Positions 5,629 through 7,444 of a DNA stretch of 7,444 bases are shown here, in pieces. The stretch lies in contig VSNT01000160.1 in assembly GCA_009774465.1 (NCBI GenBank), positions 1 through 7,444 on the forward strand, read 5' to 3'. Position numbers and translations under genes: made by a program. Position 1 is the stretch's first letter. Each line of letters begins with the position of its first letter. Under the pieces are notes generated by a model. The model was not told where the DNA came from. It did not search any database and saw only the letters and a program-made list of their open reading frames with translations. The stretch comes from Lachnospiraceae bacterium. GTDB taxonomy: Bacteria > Bacillota_A > Clostridia > Lachnospirales > Lachnospiraceae.

Positions 5629-5669
5629 AAAAAAGCTTGGACGAGAAACCGGCTCATATGAGTCGTTCC
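5629..5669 (-). terminator. possible terminator of the kinase transcript
   Basis: On the minus strand GGAACGA (5663-5669) can pair with TCGTCC (5639-5644) with one bulged A. The T6 run at 5629-5634 follows after AAGC. The loop holds the near-palindrome CTCATATGAG (5653-5662). It lies about 100 bases beyond the kinase stop. The stem is short, so this is tentative. Confidence 0.4.
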
Positions 5670-5765
5670 TCACCCTGTTTAGAACTGCCTATTTCCTAAT
5701 GGTCCCTTTTCTACTTTATCAGCTTTTTATAGCTGCTTGCTTTTCTGCTGATACGCTGGAATTAT

Positions 5766-7124
5766 TTAATCTTTTATGCCATTGTTAAATCTATAAATAT
5801 GTGATAGATTGACTATTTTATTATATAAGCTCTCATCCATTTTTATCTGTTGTATTTCCAAGTATTCACTTCTTAAAATATGAAGATAATATCCATTATA
5901 AAAATGTGATAAAAGAGATTCAAGTATTGCCCTTATATCACCTTCTATTTTATATATCTCATCTTCATCGTCATATTTATCCTGTAAATGTCTATGTAAA
6001 TCAAACAAATCTATTTCTTGATTAATTATTTTAATGTACGCATCATACTCCTTCTTACCAATTAAATATCGCATTTTTTCATATGTCTTATCATATACAC
6101 TTGCATCTATTCTAGTCTGAATAGACTTATAATACATATAATATACATACAACGATAAATACCGCATTTTTTCTGCTTCATTATCATTATTCTGTGCTTC
6201 ACCATAGATTACATCTTCAAGAGTTTCATAAAACATCTGTGGAAAAGCATCTATAGCGTCTTGGCTGCACCACGTAGCCATATTTTTGTAAACAAAATCC
6301 ATATTTATATATAATCCTTTTGCTATACACTCACATATTTCGAATAAATCATTTAAATCTGTCAATTTGCCCATTTGAAGTTTTATCATCTCTAATTTAA
6401 TATATTCTAATATTGTACTAGAAACCAATGAAGGAATGGCATTTCTAACATCATTTTTATTTTGGATCTGATCATTTAAGAAATATTTTTTTAATAAAAA
6501 AACTTCACCTGAAAAATCATCTCCCATAACCTTTTCTACTAACTCATACATTAAATAATTTTCTCTATAGTTAGACTGATCACCATATTTACTTGTTACA
6601 CTTGTCCCAAAATCTATAATATGAATTTCCTGTGCCTTATCAATCAATATGTTATTTGTATGTATATCGCCGTGTATAATTCCTTTATCCTGGTAAACCT
6701 TAATAGCCATGAATATTTTATTTAAAATATCCAATCTTTTCCATTTACTTCTAGGTGAACTTATCCAAGTTTTTAACGTACATCCATCAATATATTCCAT
6801 TGAACAAAAGTAACATGCATTCTCAATCCACGCATTATATATTTTTACGATATTGGGATGGTTTAATTGGGCAATCTTTTGAATCTCCGCATAATATTGA
6901 CTTTCTCTTACCTCCCCATTTTCTGCATCTTTACGTGGTAACCATATTTTAATTGCATCTACTCTTCCTGTTATTTTGTGAATTCCTTTTACAACTACTC
7001 CATTTGCACCGGGATCACCTACAATTTCTATATTTTCATATTCATTAAAATTTACTGTAGTCCATTTATTTTTTATTTTGATCTTAATTTCACCATTATC
7101 CAGTTTAAAATTCGGATTTGACAT
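5766..7124 (-). CDS. cytoplasmic Hanks-type protein kinase with a long helical C-terminal region
   Basis: The product has 452 residues. Kinase elements appear in order: the glycine loop GDPGANGVVVKG (36-47), ATP-anchoring Lys59 (DAIKIW), the helix-C Glu80 (YYAEIQKI), LNHPNIVKIYNAW (88-99), hinge MEYIDG (109-114), catalytic loop HGDIHTNNIL (151-160, with Asp153 and Asn158) and DFG (171-173). All residues needed for phosphotransfer are present. The usual HRDLK is HGDIH, so the loop Lys is His155, as in aminoglycoside/choline-kinase-like enzymes. No clear APE motif follows. Residues 200-452 are predicted helical, rich in Ile, Tyr and Asp, and unlike PASTA, LanC or other common partners. There is no signal peptide or membrane helix, unlike PrkC/Stk1 housekeeping kinases. 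The start has only a weak AAGAAGAG. The gene is markedly AT-richer than thrS, suggesting acquisition. Substrate unknown; a defence or signalling kinase is an inference. Confidence 0.85.
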   Translation of the reverse strand: MSNPNFKLDNGEIKIKIKNKWTTVNFNEYENIEIVGDPGANGVVVKGIHKITGRVDAIKIWLPRKDAENGEVRESQYYAEIQKIAQLNHPNIVKIYNAWIENACYFCSMEYIDGCTLKTWISSPRSKWKRLDILNKIFMAIKVYQDKGIIHGDIHTNNILIDKAQEIHIIDFGTSVTSKYGDQSNYRENYLMYELVEKVMGDDFSGEVFLLKKYFLNDQIQNKNDVRNAIPSLVSSTILEYIKLEMIKLQMGKLTDLNDLFEICECIAKGLYINMDFVYKNMATWCSQDAIDAFPQMFYETLEDVIYGEAQNNDNEAEKMRYLSLYVYYMYYKSIQTRIDASVYDKTYEKMRYLIGKKEYDAYIKIINQEIDLFDLHRHLQDKYDDEDEIYKIEGDIRAILESLLSHFYNGYYLHILRSEYLEIQQIKMDESLYNKIVNLSHIYRFNNGIKD

Positions 7125-7150
7125 TATTATTTCTCTTCTTTCTAAATTTT

Positions 7151-7255
7151 TTATGCAACATCTTGAACCTGAATACTGTTTAGCAAAATCTCATACCCTA
7201 TTAACCCCCAGGAACATCCAAAGCAAATAACATCATACTTATTCTCTATATTCAT
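7151..7255 (-). CDS. 34-residue peptide upstream of the kinase
   Basis: The small frame starts at the ATG at 7253-7255 with GAGG six bases upstream (7262-7265). It reads MNIENKYDVICFGCSWGLIG and ends NSIQVQDVA, with a TAA at 7151-7153, 26 bases before the kinase start. It is hydrophobic in the middle and has two cysteines and a GCSWG turn. It overlaps the end of another tiny frame, and all three face the same way, so an operon is likely. It could be a leader peptide, a small partner of the kinase, or the remains of a larger gene. No family is recognised. Confidence 0.4.
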   Translation of the reverse strand: MNIENKYDVICFGCSWGLIGYEILLNSIQVQDVA

Positions 7256-7347
7256 TTAAAACCTCATAAAAGTATTTTTTTAATTCTTCAAGATGTATAG
7301 GTATTGGTGGTTCGTCATATTATGCCACCCTCTTTTTCTTTTTTCAT
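7239..7347 (-). pseudogene. small acidic reading frame, probably interrupted near its start
   Basis: An open frame from 7319 to the TAA at 7239-7241 reads YDEPPIPIHLEELKKYFYEV and ends LNEYRE, a believable amphipathic helix, but has no in-frame start. A well-placed ribosome binding site, GAGGGTGG (7325-7332), leads to an ATG at 7316-7318 in a neighbouring frame that stops after 12 codons. An earlier ATG at 7345-7347 reads MKKEKEGGII and stops at 7315. A missing base just after the ATG at 7318 would explain this. It overlaps the start of the 34-residue peptide by 17 bases. Confidence 0.35.
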
Positions 7348-7444
7348 AATAGATTATTCTTTCCTAAATAAAATTACGTCATTTTTTTATTGTTTCTAAC
7401 TATATACCATTGTACTCTAAATTATATCTTTTTTCTATAAACAT

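Noticed and set aside
5650..5665. 16-base near-palindrome considered as an operator or attachment site
   Set aside because: It fits better as the loop of a weak terminator behind the kinase. No integrase or repeat partner is present.
5766..7255. Class III/IV lanthipeptide system (kinase-like synthetase plus Cys-containing peptide)
   Set aside because: The kinase C-terminal half shows no LanC-type zinc motifs and no N-terminal lyase. The peptide has no recognisable leader/core layout.
1..7444. CRISPR array, tRNA or rRNA gene, insertion sequence ends
   Set aside because: No regular spaced repeats, no cloverleaf and no transposase or terminal inverted repeats were seen on either strand.

Overview
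The window looks like chromosomal DNA of a low-GC Gram-positive anaerobe, most likely a clostridium of the Lachnospiraceae type. The signs are strong AGGAGG-type ribosome binding sites, sigma-A-like promoters, T-box control of a tRNA synthetase, and retropepsin-like and RelB/RelE-type genes of a kind common in gut clostridia. The taxon is inferred from gene style only. No rRNA, tRNA, CRISPR array, transposase or complete integrase was found.

Left part (1-1540). A small exported cysteine-rich protein (81-362, +) converges on a 64-codon gene on the minus strand (420-614). The latter has a perfect ribosome binding site but only an ATT in the start position. A GC-rich hairpin between them (386-409) probably ends both transcripts. 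After about 380 bases with no convincing gene comes a complete type II toxin-antitoxin operon (1056-1540, +). It has a consensus promoter whose -10 box sits inside a palindrome, and its two genes overlap by ATGA.

Centre (1628-3773). A textbook promoter and a threonine-specific T-box leader (specifier ACC, antiterminator and terminator that exclude each other) precede thrS. The encoded threonyl-tRNA synthetase keeps its editing, catalytic and anticodon-binding regions but lacks the usual N-terminal TGS domain.

Right-centre (3794-5548, all minus strand) is a damaged block. It holds a GT87/DUF2029-type membrane glycosyltransferase whose last 27 codons are cut off by a frame change at a G7 tract. 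Upstream lie the front third of a retropepsin-like aspartic protease fused out of frame into the glycosyltransferase 5' region, a 78-residue partner protein split by a one-base frame change, and an orphan C-terminal fragment. The three breaks and the truncation all fall here, while thrS, the toxin-antitoxin pair and the kinase are intact. Local decay or rearrangement is therefore more likely than random sequencing error, though error at G runs is not excluded.

Right end (5629-7444, minus strand) is AT-rich. It carries a cytoplasmic Hanks-type protein kinase of 452 residues with an unusual HGDIHTNN catalytic loop and a long helical C-terminal region of unknown role. Just upstream are two tiny overlapping reading frames with good ribosome binding sites. 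This kinase cluster is the best candidate here for an undescribed system, for example a defence or signalling module, but the sequence alone does not show what it does.
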